Below, piece after piece: positions 37,420 to 48,813 of a stretch of DNA of 64,000 bases. The stretch comes from Neoconidiobolus thromboides FSU 785 (taxonomy: Eukaryota > Entomophthoromycota > Entomophthoromycetes > Entomophthorales > Neoconidiobolaceae), in the NCBI GenBank assembly GCA_025603075.1, contig MU626276.1:115309-179308 (forward strand), in the 5' to 3' direction. The number at the start of each line of letters is the position of its first letter. Position 1 is the stretch's first letter. Under the pieces are notes generated by a model, which worked only from the letters and a program-made list of their open reading frames with translations, had not been told where the DNA came from and did not search any database. A program made the translations under genes and the position numbers.

Positions 37420-38189
37420 TTTAGTCTAAATTATAAAGAAATGAATAGAGTCTTTGAAGTTCATTTTTAAATATTCTAAAAATTAATGTTCTTCTTTCAC
37501 CACCTAAATTAAGTAATGTATTCAATTAACTTTTTTTAATAGCATTGAGAAGTACTAGTACCAAGCTAAAGTAACTTATAAATAAACTAGTTATTCAATT
37601 GGTTATTTTTATAAAACAAATACTAAAAATAATAACTAATTATATTGATAGCTTGCTTATTATTTTATAAATAACTTTTATTTTTATTTCAAAGCTTGAC
37701 TTTTTTCGAGATTTTCTTATGAAAACTTTATTCTATCTCATTTTTGATGATTTAATTCGTCCACTTTTACATGAAAAACTATAGGCTAACAATAAACTAT
37801 ATTTTCCAGTGGCTTTAAAATTAAACTTTATAATTTTAAGAGCCTATTTTTTTAAAAGTAATATAAAACATCTCTGTTTTACACCAAACTATTAGCATAC
37901 GAATAACGTAAAATTGAGAATCCTTAAAATACATATTCTGTCCAAATTTTTTTTAATGCAGCTAATGTTTTAGCAAACTGTAGCTTTACTGCTTATAGTT
38001 CTGAACTAAAAATAACTTTATTTTTAAAAATAAGGTTCTAATTATAAATATAATTAAAGTTATAAAAATTTCACACTGTATAATTTTAAAAGTGTAGCTA
38101 TTTGATAAATAGTATAATATGCTATTGTAACCAGATATTAAAAACAATCTAAAATATACAGATTATTACATGTTATATTAATTATTTAT
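37420..38189. other. Spacer between the two mucin-like genes
   Basis: 770 bp, AT-rich, no feature recognised. Confidence 0.5.
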
Positions 38190-38900
38190 TTACATGAAAA
38201 TCAAATTGAGAATGAAAAAATAGATAATAGATTGAGCAATAGTGAAATAAGGCATCAGGAAGGAACTGGAACCCGTGGTAACGGTTTTTGGAATTTTGGA
38301 TGTGATAACACTCGTTTGGGTGCTAGTTTTGCCATCAATAACAGTAGTTATAAGGCTTGTTTTGGTAACATACTCGTCGCCACCACTTGTTGACTCTTAA
38401 ATATAAAAATTTAGCCTAATTTAATAAAATAAACTGTTTTATTGTTACCTTTAGTTTTAGGTGGTGGGATAACGGTAACAGTTTGAGTCAAAGTAATTGG
38501 TGGGTTATCCGTAACAATAGGAGGTTTGTCCGAAGTAACTGGAGGTTTGTCTGAAGTTATCGGTGGCTTATCAGAGGTAACTGGGGGTTTATCAGAGGTA
38601 ACTGGGGGTTTATCAGAAGTAACTGGAGGTTTGTCCGAAGTAACCGGAGGTTTATCCGAAGTTACTGATGGGGTACTTGTAGGTTCTGGTGTTTCACCTG
38701 TTGGAATTGAAACATCACCTATTATTTTTTAACTAAAATAAATTAATAGTTATTAATGATGTTACCAGCGACATTAGGTTGGCCATCTACTCCAGCATTT
38801 TGAATAGCACCTACTACATGATATTATTAATATTATATTAAAGTAAATGAAAATGAATTGTACTTAGATATAGTAATAAAATTGAAGAATTGAATTTCAT
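38190..38900 (-). CDS. GPI-type protein with VTSDKPP heptad repeats
   Basis: Four exons (38864-38900, 38766-38813, 38449-38718, 38190-38395), 186 residues. Signal-like start MKFNSSILLLYLIGAIQNAG; a block of seven (V/I)TSDKPP heptads; then a Thr/Ser-rich segment ending in a hydrophobic tail (about SIIYFFILNLIFM) that fits GPI attachment. TSLITTVIDGKTSTQTSVI matches in style the TEVVNGTTQTKTMTYTTK segment of the gene at 36580, and both have phase-1 introns throughout. Likely cell-wall or surface protein. No known domain. Confidence 0.8.
38525..38672. repeat. 21-bp coding tandem repeat
   Basis: Seven imperfect 21-bp units encoding (V/I)TSDKPP on the minus strand. Synonymous differences between units (GGAGGTTTGTC, GGGGGTTTATC, GGTGGCTTATC) show they are not all recent copies. 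Confidence 0.92.
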
Positions 38901-39638
38901 TTTTAAATAAAAACTATTAACTAATTTTTACACCTTATATACTTTTTAAGCGGGTTAAATTAAACTTGTTTTTTATGAAAGTTATTTTTAAATTTAGTAT
39001 ACTCCTTTTTGATTTCATTTGTAATCACTTGAATTTTTCATTTTCTATTTATATTTATTAAGATCACGATATACACTCATAAATAGAATAACAAATAATA
39101 CCATATTTATTGCAGTTTAACAGTTGATATATTGTATTCTAAAAATAAAACTTCATTTTGTCATTGTAACAATTTAGGGTTTATCATTAAATTTGTAACA
39201 TAGAATAATTTAATAAATGCTAACCTTATATTTCATAAAATAGAGTACCCCCAATTCACTTATTTTGATTTTTTTCCTTTAAATCAATATCATTTTCATT
39301 CTCTAACTTTCTTCTAATAGTTACAAGTTCGTATTTAATTAGTCATTGTTAGCACAAGCAATTGACATAAAAAAAGCTTAAAGGATACTAGTTAAACCTT
39401 TGAAGTTAAAGACGTGCCTTTATGAAACTGAAATTTAAATATTACAAAGAGTAAAAGTAAAAATATTTTATTGAATAAAATAATAGTAGCCTATATTTGC
39501 GAACCAATTTTATATCTTTAATTTAAAGTGTGACTGCTATTAGGTTTTAAATTTATATCTCGTTTTTATGTATTTCAATGATATGTATAAAAGTATCATA
39601 AACTAGTGATGTAATATATAAGCAGTAATTTATTGTTG
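38901..39638. other. Spacer upstream of the heptad-repeat gene
   Basis: 738 bp, AT-rich; nothing recognised. Confidence 0.5.
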
Positions 39639-41319
39639 TTAAAATCCCTTATTATAAATCCAACGATTGACCATTTCCAAAGCATTTTCTGGTTGATCAT
39701 AAGGAACCTAAAAAAAAGGTTAATATTATGCGATTTATACATATAATGTAATTACCATATGGCCTGCATTAAATACTCTTAAAAAAGTAAAATGCTCATG
39801 ACTACGTACTTCACCTGCAGGCTTACCAGTTTTTTCGTTAATCCAGGTTTTATCTTTTTTGTTAGAAAATTGGTCATGACCTGGCCACTCTAAATTAACA
39901 GTCCATGCTTTACTTCCAATCCAATTACAAATAAAATCAGCATCGCCATTGTAAACTAATACTTTGATACCACCAGACAACAAGATAGGGATATCACGTA
40001 CAAATGGATACATGCTAACAGATTAGTATAAAAATTATAATTAAAATAGTAAATTACAGGTCTCCAGTAATTGTAAATCCAGTATTGACAGAGTTGCTAC
40101 AAGATTCATATTTATCAACTTTAACGCCAAGTTCTCTCATAACATGTGGTAGATTATAATAAGACTCAAGATCATTAATAATATCATAACACAGATCGTT
40201 ATCTCCGCATTTTCTACGCACATCGTATGGATTCATACCTGATTTCATATAAGGAGTTTCCATAACATTTGAGCAATATAAAGAGGCAGGTACACAAGTA
40301 ATGAAACTAGTAAAATCATAACAAGATTTAATCATCTTTTTACATTTTGGGAAATTAGCACGCATTTTGTCACAAACTGGCTTTGGTAAAACAGGGGCAT
40401 ATGTATTATTACATGCCATATCTGGGTAATATTCATATTGTACTAATGGATCTGTTACTCCGTTTCCGATACCGATACTTTTTAGATTAATATAATTAGA
40501 TGGTTCCGCTACTATGTTATTTTCATGAACTACTTTGGCTAACTCAGGTACGTAATGTCCACCATAAGATTCACCAAAAATATGAAATTCAAGATGACGA
40601 TATTTTGGAAATTCTTTAAAAAATAATTGTAAAAATGGATAAAGTTCCTTAGTTGAAGCTATAGTATTGGTTGGTGTACCTGTACCATAAGAAAAACCAG
40701 TATTGATAGGCTAACAATTTTAGTATTTTAATATTTTACTAAAAATAGCAAATAAAAATAATTTACTTGATCAACGTAAAGAATATTTGCATTACTATTC
40801 CAGCTATGAGGATGGATATTTGTACCATTTCCGAATTTATTGACTCTGCACGGTCCATTTTCCATTAACAAACCTAACATAGAAGAGCAGCCTGGACCAC
40901 CATTAAGCCATAAAATTAATGGATCTTTACTTGGGTTGTTTCTTGATTCAAAAAACCAAAAGAAAAAATGCTTATTTGATTTTGTATCTAAATAACCAGA
41001 ATACTAAAACAATATTAATATTAAATATTGTAAATTGAATTAAATATTTTACTTGTTGAACCTTATCGCATAACTTTGGCTCTTTGATACGTATAGCATA
41101 ATTTGGATACTCCTTATCCATAAGTACTTTTCCTTCCCAATCATTTTGTAAAGTATTTAAATCAAATGGATATAATTCTTCTATCATTTCGTTCATTTCC
41201 TCCATCTCCCTATCTAAATTAAAGAGCTGATCTACTTTCTTAAACGAGACTTGCTTGAATGCAACTATGACGGATGTCATAATGCTAAATAGCAATAAAA
41301 CAGTTTTAATGTTGTTCAT
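39639..41319 (-). CDS. PRC1: Serine carboxypeptidase, carboxypeptidase Y type
   Basis: Vacuolar (or secreted) serine carboxypeptidase of family S10. Exons 41053-41319, 40767-41003, 40058-40710, 39756-40014 and 39639-39707 give 494 residues. Signal peptide (about 1-20) and a short charged pro-segment (about 21-85), then the mature start [20 protein letters not shown]. Substrate carboxylate site [20 protein letters not shown]; catalytic Ser216 in [11 protein letters not shown]; Asp in [14 protein letters not shown]; His in FNAGHMVPYDQP, which the last intron interrupts after M. Cys-rich insertion in the middle resembles the CPY lid. The pro-segment is shorter than the 91-residue yeast one. Confidence 0.95.
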
Positions 41320-41641
41320 TTTATTTATAGTAAAACTAAATAAAAAGCAGTTATTATTTTGAATTTTTTCGATTAAGTTATAGTGAATGACGTATTATAG
41401 TAGTTTCAAAAGTTACTAGTTCGAAATTTTTTAAGCAAGTTGTTTAATTAGAAATTTTTTATCATAAAATAATTTTCAAATAAAAGGAACATACTAAAAT
41501 AGTAAGCTGCAATATCTAAACTCCATCGTAATTTTAATTGGAAGTAAACAAAATAAAACTGGTTTAAAACAATTTAACATTGGTTTTAAACTTAAAAAGT
41601 AGCGACAGCACTATAGAGATTAATAATAACAGATTAGAGAA
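41320..41641. other. CPY-RCE1 divergent spacer
   Basis: 322 bp, AT-rich; both promoters must lie here. No motif assigned. Confidence 0.5.
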
Positions 41642-42813
41642 ATGATAACCAATTTAACTTTTAGTTTGCAAGAATGTCTATTATATAGTAGTTATTTAAG
41701 CATTCAATTTGTATTACCATTTTATTTGTTTTTAAAGAATGAGGAGGTTAAATTGTCTAGAAATTCACCAGTGATAATAATAAAAAGATTCAAGATTGTG
41801 TTATTCAATTGCGTTTTAGCTTTCCTTTCTTTAATTTTTATTGTTAAAATTAAGATTAATTCAATGGTAATTTTAAGTTGAAGTGTTTTATTTATTAATT
41901 CATTCTTTATTTTCCAAGTCCATAGCAACTATTATGAAGGAATTAGTTTATGAGTTAGGATTAATACCTATTAATGGAATTTATACTTTAATAAGTAGCT
42001 CAATTTTAATTACTATTTTATTTATGAGTAGTTTAGTCCAGTTTTATATTGAAGAAGATTTATTTTTTCAAAAAAATAATTTCAAATCTTATTTCAACTA
42101 TTTGTTTTTCAATTTATTTGGTTTAAGAGCGTATATTATTGTAAGCTTTTACTTCTGTAAATTTTTATTCTATTCATTCTATTTAGGGTCCATTCTCTGA
42201 AGAGTTTATTTTTCGAGTATGTATGTTATTGCCATATATCCATTCCAACCAGAATAAGAACTTAGTAATATTTTATTTGCCTTTATTTTTTGGTGCTGGT
42301 AGGTTATATTTATTATTAATTTTATAGTTTTAATATTCTTTGAATATTGTTTTAGCTCATTTACATCATTTTATTGAGAATCTTCGATTCGGTATCCCAT
42401 TTAAAAAGGCCTTATTTCAATCAAGTATTAACTTTTATTATTGTTATAATATATTGTCTAATAATAATTAGTATTTCAATTTATATACACTACATTATTT
42501 GGATGGTACGCTACATTTTTATTTTTAAGAACAGGTAAATTAAATGTTATTGTTTATTAACACTAATTTTTATTAATAAGGCTCATTATGGAATCTATTT
42601 TTATCACATACATTTTGTAATATGATGGGACTACCTTATCTATCCTCTAAGTTAAGTTCTAAATCTTTAATTAGTAAGAATTAGTTTACGTAATTTTACA
42701 ATTCATAATAATACCATTTGTTTTTAGTTGTCTCGTTCCTCTATGTATTAGGTTTAGTTCTCTTTTTGTATTTACTATATCCATTAACTGAATTAAATAC
42801 TAACTTGATTTAA
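41642..42813 (+). CDS. RCE1: CAAX prenyl protease 2 (Rce1)
   Basis: ER membrane protease that removes the last three residues of farnesylated or geranylgeranylated CAAX proteins. Seven exons (41642-41866, 41919-42140, 42187-42298, 42356-42424, 42472-42534, 42581-42673, 42728-42813), 289 residues, mostly hydrophobic with about eight membrane segments. Catalytic motifs of the ABI family: GPFSEEFIFRVCMLLP (Glu pair), FFGAAHLHHFIENLR (His) and LFLSHTFCNMMGLP (His/Asn). YTTLFGWYATFLFLRTG before the last motif is also typical. Its TAA stop overlaps the stop of the convergent gene. Confidence 0.95.
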
Positions 42814-44032
42814 CTTGTCATGTTTTTCAAATATAATTTCTCATTATTAGTTGAGCTAGAGGTCGCATTTAAACTGTTACTATCTATTGTAGTACCATCT
42901 ATCGTATTATTAGTTATTACACTAGGGTTGTTGCTGTCTATTTCACTGTTATTTATTATGCTATTATTATTATTAACATAATAAAATTTTAAGAATTGAA
43001 TTCTTTTTTCCATCAATTTCAATTTTGTATAGTACCAACGTTTACTGATTTCTAACTCAGTAAAATAATAATCTTCCATGATTAAATTATTAGTAGGACA
43101 TAAATTACAGCAGATTATGTCCTTTTGATAATGACTACATGTATTTAACTTATTTGATAACCAGCACTCCTCATCAAAATGATGACAGATTAGACACACT
43201 TTATTTCGATTTGGATAAGAATATAATTGTTTTAATTTAAGTTGTTCCATCTTTATCTTTTTTAGATTGTTTATTAATAAATTTAGCATTGATTTTTTTT
43301 GATTTTTTATTGGACACTTTTTTGACAACTTTAATTGGTTATTTGACTTTTTATTTAAATTAATTGTTAGTATATTATTAGTATTAGTATTAGTATCGAT
43401 ATAGTTAATAATTAAAGGTATAGATAATAAATAAAATGATTCGGTAGTAGTAACAAAAGTAGTATCGATCAATTCAATCTTAATATTTATCAACTTCGTC
43501 TCATCATCTTCATCATAAGTCTCATATTCATACTCCAATGATTTATTGTTGTCAAAGCATTGTTTTAATTGATATGACCTTTCATCCCTTAGTTGTCTTA
43601 TATAAAACGATGTTTTTTCTTCATTGTTTATATTAAAAGTTGGGTTTATTTCAAATGGATTGCTATGTTCTATAAAAATCTATATTAGTTATGTTATTCT
43701 ATAATATTATTACTAATGCCATTACCTAAATAAGTGCCAGGGGCGAACTCAATCAACCAGCCATCACATTCCTCTTTTTCGACTAATTGATAATGAATAT
43801 ACTCGGCTTGATGTATATCTTCATTGACGTTAAAATAATAAGGGTGTTCTATATCAATTCTCTGCTTAAATAAATGATTTGAATAAGTATCATTTTTTAA
43901 GTTAAATAAGTTTAATAAAATTAAATGAAATTCTAATAATAACGTAGATTCTAATATCAATAACTCGAATTGTTTTGATTCATACATTAATTTTAATATT
44001 AACTTTTTCTCCAAATTGTGTTTGTTGAGCAT
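42810..44032 (-). CDS. Uncharacterised protein with a Cys/His cluster
   Basis: Two exons (43726-44032 and 42810-43669) give 388 residues; I do not recognise the family. The N-terminal 100 residues are helical and charged and end in CDGWLIEFAPGTYLG. In the second half a compact cluster of Cys and His (VCLICHHFDEECW, LNTCSHYQKDI, ICCNLCPTNN; about 255-300) could bind zinc, RING- or PHD-like in spacing but not matching a standard pattern. A basic stretch, KKSNNQLKLSKKCPIKNQKK, precedes it. The tail is Asn/Ser/Thr-rich low complexity. The stop codon overlaps that of RCE1 on the other strand. The intron acceptor was chosen because the nearer TAG leads to an immediate stop. Confidence 0.75.
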
Positions 44033-46083
44033 TGTATTTCTTTATCGCTTTTTAATAAAATTAATGTTTGGAAAATAAATAAATGGTTGTTATAATTATT
44101 GATCTATCTATTTATACTATTTTTTTTAGAAAAATAAAGTTCTTTTTTAAGGTTAATAATAAATTGTTTTAAAGTATAAAAAATAGTTAATTGTGAAACG
44201 TTTAATCTATTTATTTAAGCCCAGATTTAAATGAACTAGATTTTGATTTAATTCTAATTCTCTCTTTATAGTAATTTAATATAACAATTATATTTACTTT
44301 ATACTACATCACACTATTTAATATTATAAAAAACTATCGATAAAGCGTTGTAAGTACTTTATAATATGACCTTTAAAATATATTCAAATATTTACTTATA
44401 GTAATAACAGTAACTTCCGACTTCATTTTTATTATTTCTATCAATTAAGGGGGTATTTGTATTAAAAATACAATACTATTCTTTATCTTTATTCTAGAAT
44501 AATAATTATTATCAATCATTATTAATTTTATCTCCTCATTCTTAATCACCTCTCCTTAATAATTATTCAATTGTTTGCCTTTTGCACTTTAAACTTGTTT
44601 TTATGAGTTAATAGTTCTACACCTTTTATTTATTCCCTAAGGTTTTATTTATTTTTTATTTTTGAAAAATATTAGATAGTAACATCTAGAAACTTTATAT
44701 ATATTATTAATATTTAAGAATTAGTCTTAAGTAAATGGGAATATCTAGATTATACATGAGACCTTTTGTTTAACATTATCAATACTAGTGTTTTAACTAT
44801 AAGGAATTTAGATAATAAAATGGTCATTAAAAGTGATACTCAAATCGAGGCTATTGTTTTTATAGGTTAACTTTTTTTAAAACTATTTGTTTATGGCTTA
44901 ATTTTTGATGAATCTGGAATTTTGTCTCTAAAATATCGGCAACAGTCCACCTTTTAAAATAATATCATTTTTGTTCTATTAGCATAGAAAAAAAATAACC
45001 AACAATAAAATTAATAATTGCTTATAAATATTTTGTCATTTATGCCTTTATATATTAAAGCTAGTAATAATGATAGAATGAAAATTAGATAGTCCTAATT
45101 AAAATATTTTTTACCTTTTGGATAAGGAAGAGTTACAGATATTGTCTTTTATAAAAAGGAGAAAGAGGTGTTAAAGGTGGTAGTAATGATATTAACAGGA
45201 TTTTATTAACTATGATGATACAGAACCGTTCTAATAAAAGCGTCAGAGGTTAAAAAGTTGAGCTATTTATTTTATAGGTAAATTCAATCACCCATATTAT
45301 CTCAAATGACGCTAAATTGAATTTGAAATTAATAGCTTATAAGCTATTAATATATTGAAATTTAAACTTGTATTACTCCACAGACAATATATTATTTATT
45401 TTTAGAAACATTATAAATATATATTAACATTACAAGATTTAATTTAGAATTTTATGCAAATAATAAAGTTTAGATTGACATTGAAATACTTTATCTGTTA
45501 TATTTCTAATATTTTTAAAAAAAAGGTCACAAAAGACTTGTGATTATTTTATACCTTCAATTATAGTAATATCATACTTTCAGAAAGCATTTAAAATTGT
45601 ATTAATCTTATTATGGAGTAGAAACAATAAACAATATTTTATAAATAACTATATGCTTAAAATAATAAGATTACTACAAAAGCATGGGTAAGCAATTAAC
45701 AAACAGTATAATCTTTTATTCTACTATAAAAACAATAGTACTTACAATACATTTAGAATGAAAAAGGAATTTAAAGACCATCGATGTAATGATATTATAC
45801 TTCAATGACTAATTTATTTATACTTTATGTAACATTTGTTAAAATAATTATCATTTTAATGAATGTTATAGGCATATAGTATTTTTATTATATGATAAAC
45901 CATTTTTTGTTTCAGCGTTTTTCCTTATGAAAATTAAATAAGAACTAATTGTATAGTCTATAATATCAAATTACAAAATCAGAACAACAAATTATTGGGT
46001 TTAAAAAAAAAGTTACGTAATGAATTAAAAAAGTCAAATTGACTAAAAACTAATTTTATAATGCAATTAATTTTTACATATAA
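44033..46083. other. 2 kb gene-free AT-rich region
   Basis: The longest stretch without a gene or repeat-family copy. Frames are short on both strands; no tRNA-like, snRNA-like or tandem structure was recognised. Confidence 0.5.
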
Positions 46084-47013
46084 ATGAATCAACTTAAAGA
46101 AAATGAATTGAAAGCCATTAAATTAAAATGGGAGCAGTAATAGTACTATACAATAAACATTAATACCAGTATAATACTTAAATTTAGAGAACAGATAGAA
46201 CTAAAGAAAAGATTAGTTGAAGATTCTTCAAGCTTAGACTTTACAATTGATTATAATAATGACCAAGTAAAACTAAATAATTTACATACTATTGCTGGGG
46301 TCGATATTTCCTTTTTTAAGAAAGAAAATAATAAAGGGATTGCTTGTTTATCGGTCTTATCTTATCCTTCATTAAAGGTAATTTACTATATAATTTTTAG
46401 AAAATATAGTAATACATTTAGCTAATACATTTAGAAACAGAAGAAATAGAACTGAAGTACCCATATATAGCCGGTTATTTAGCGTTTAGAGAAGTAGATC
46501 CAATATTGAACCTAATTAAACGAGTGAAAGAAAAAAGAAAGGAAATTAAAATACAGTTAATAATGGTGGATGGTAATGGTAAGTTTCATCCACACCAATT
46601 TGGACTAGCTTGTCATTTAGGGGTGTTGGCCAATATACCAACAATCGGTGTAAGTAAAAACTTCTTATACTTAAGTAATGAAAAGAATCTAAGTAAAAGT
46701 AATTTCAATTTAAGTCAATTGGAATTTATTTCTATTGGTAAATATAAGTACGGGTTTATTATTGGAGATTCCGGTTTAGTTTATGGAGCAGTAATTATTT
46801 TGTCATATCATTTTAAGTATTTATTTAATTATTATATAGGCTTTAGTTAATAATGAAACTAGTAAAAATCCTATCTTTATTTCTCAAGGCCATATGATTG
46901 ACTTAATTGACTGTATTATGATTACTTTGAGCTGCTGTTTATATAAAATACCAGAACCTATTCGACAAGCTGACCTTAACTCTAGACAAATTATAAGAGA
47001 ATTAAAGTATTAG
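46084..47013 (+). CDS. ENDOV: Endonuclease V
   Basis: Nuclease cutting next to inosine (DNA in bacteria; inosine-containing RNA in animals). Exons 46084-46136, 46188-46377, 46422-46790 and 46840-47013 give 261 residues. Motifs: TIAGVDISFF (first catalytic Asp), YIAGYLAFREVDP, IMVDGNGKFHPHQFGLACHL (second acidic residue and the DNA-facing loop), IPTIGVSKNF, FIIGDSGLVYGA, then ISQGHMIDLIDCIMI and PEPIRQADLNSR. The acceptor of exon 3 was chosen at 46421 so that LIHLETEEIELKYPYIAGY stays in frame. Ends with TAG. Absent from S. cerevisiae, present in S. pombe. Confidence 0.95.
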
Positions 47014-47216
47014 TTATTTAAATTTAAATGTATTGTTATATTATCATTGTATATTTTTACTATGAAATCAAATAAGCCTATTCTATATTTATCTAATTGG
47101 TTAAAGCATAATTTAAATTAGCTAATCAAATGGAGTTCTGTGATTCATGCTTGTTTAAACAATATAAAATAATAAAATTCAAATTGACACAAATACTTTA
47201 ATATTATATTCATAGA

Positions 47217-48632
47217 ATGAAAGCTAAAGCAGAAACTGACAATAGAATTAACAAAAGTAGCCGATTTAAGCCCATAGGAAGGAAGATATATACTTTATTA
47301 ACTGACCCAAAACATAATTCAAAACTGTGCAACTTTATTATTGTATTGGAAGTTTTGTTTAATCTAGCTATTATCTTCAAAGTAAATTGTAAGTTATGGA
47401 TAAAATAGAAAATAATAAAACATAATAAACAAACGATTGTTTTAGATACTGAGATTGACTGGAAAGCATATATGCAAGAGGTAGGAGGCTTCTTAGATGG
47501 AGAACTTGATTATTCTTTATTAAGAGGAGATACTGGGCCTTTGGTTTATCCTGGATTATTTGTATATATTTATAGTATATTTTATGTGATTTCGAATCAA
47601 GGAAAAAACATATTATTAATGCAGTTTATCTATTTAGTAGTATATATAGTCCAAATTAAAATAATGAGCAAGATACATTGTAAAACAAAATTAGCACCAA
47701 TCTATTTACTACTACTATGCTATAGTAAACGGATACATTCTATTTATGTATTAAGGTTATTCAATGATCCTATAGCTATGTTGCTTTGTTATATTGCTAT
47801 TTATTTTACTCTGAATCATCAGTTTTATTTTGCAACGATGCTTTATTCGTTGGCAGTGGGGATAAAAATGAATGTATTGCTATTTATGCCTGGTTATTTG
47901 TTTATTTTATTCTGCAATAAGAATTTGGTCCAATTTTTATTAAATATTGCTACGTTTTTTATTGCTCAAGTAAGTGTCCTATATTATTTTGTATCCATTG
48001 TACTTATTGAATTTGTTTAGATACTTATTGGACTACCTTTCTTATTAAAATATCCTCAAGAATATGTAAATAATGCATTTGAATTTAATAGAAAGTTTGA
48101 TTTCCAATGGACAGTAAATTGGCGAATGTTTGGTAAAGAAAGTTTCGAGTCCAACTTGTTTGCTAAAGTATTATTATTTTTTCATCTCTTTTTATTATTA
48201 TTCTTTTTATTTACATGTTGGATTAAACCATATGGCGGTCTAATTTCATTCTTAAAAAAGAGATTACTGTTTAACAAGAACAACAAGAATGAAATAATGA
48301 CAAGTAAGTTCATGTTGGAAGTATTATACATCTCCAATTTTATTGGGATATTATGCTCTAGAACTTTACATTATCAATTTTATTCCTGGTATTATCATAC
48401 ATTGCCCTTTTTGTTTTGCATATTAACTAGAGTTTACCCTAAATTATATTTGATATTACAATTTATTTTATTAGAATATTGCTGGAATATTTATCCTTCT
48501 ACTAATCTATCATCTACTTTATTATTGTCTGGTCATTTGTCTATTATACTTGGATTATGGTTGTATCAATTTTTGACTTGTTATCCTCATTTGAATTTAA
48601 TTAATGTTATTGAGAAAAAGAAAGATGAATAA
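47217..48632 (+). CDS. ALG3: Dol-P-Man alpha-1,3-mannosyltransferase Alg3
   Basis: ER-lumenal mannosyltransferase adding the first dolichol-phosphate-mannose residue to the Man5GlcNAc2 N-glycan precursor. Exons 47217-47388, 47446-47969 and 48021-48632 give 435 residues (yeast 458). The start is polar, then the first membrane segment; the catalytic loop is YTEIDWKAYMQEV followed by GELDYSLLRGDTGPLVYP, the family signature. Later YVLRLFNDPIAMLL and SLAVGIKMNVLLFMPGYLF, then FNRKFDFQWTVNWRMFG and FSRTLHYQF-like CSRTLHYQFYSWYYHTLPF. Only 203 bp downstream of endonuclease V, same strand. Confidence 0.95.
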
Positions 48633-48813
48633 TAGGGTAATTACCTAATATTATCATAAAAATTTCCTTCAATTCTTTTAGTTTTAAATAATAAATCGTT
48701 GCTTAAGCTTTGAATTTAAATACGGATAATAATAACGATAGAGTATCATAAAAAATAAAACAAGTAATAGCAAAATATAAAATATTTTATATCATAATAA
48801 TAATAATAAAACT

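Noticed and set aside
38526-38732. Plus-strand ORF with LSEVTGG repeats
   Set aside because: Complement of the VTSDKPP heptads of the minus-strand GPI-type gene, which has signal peptide, introns and GPI tail.
44033-46083. Centromere or RNA-gene candidate in the 2 kb gene-free stretch
   Set aside because: AT content is no different from other spacers; no repeats, tRNA boxes or hairpin patterns were seen.
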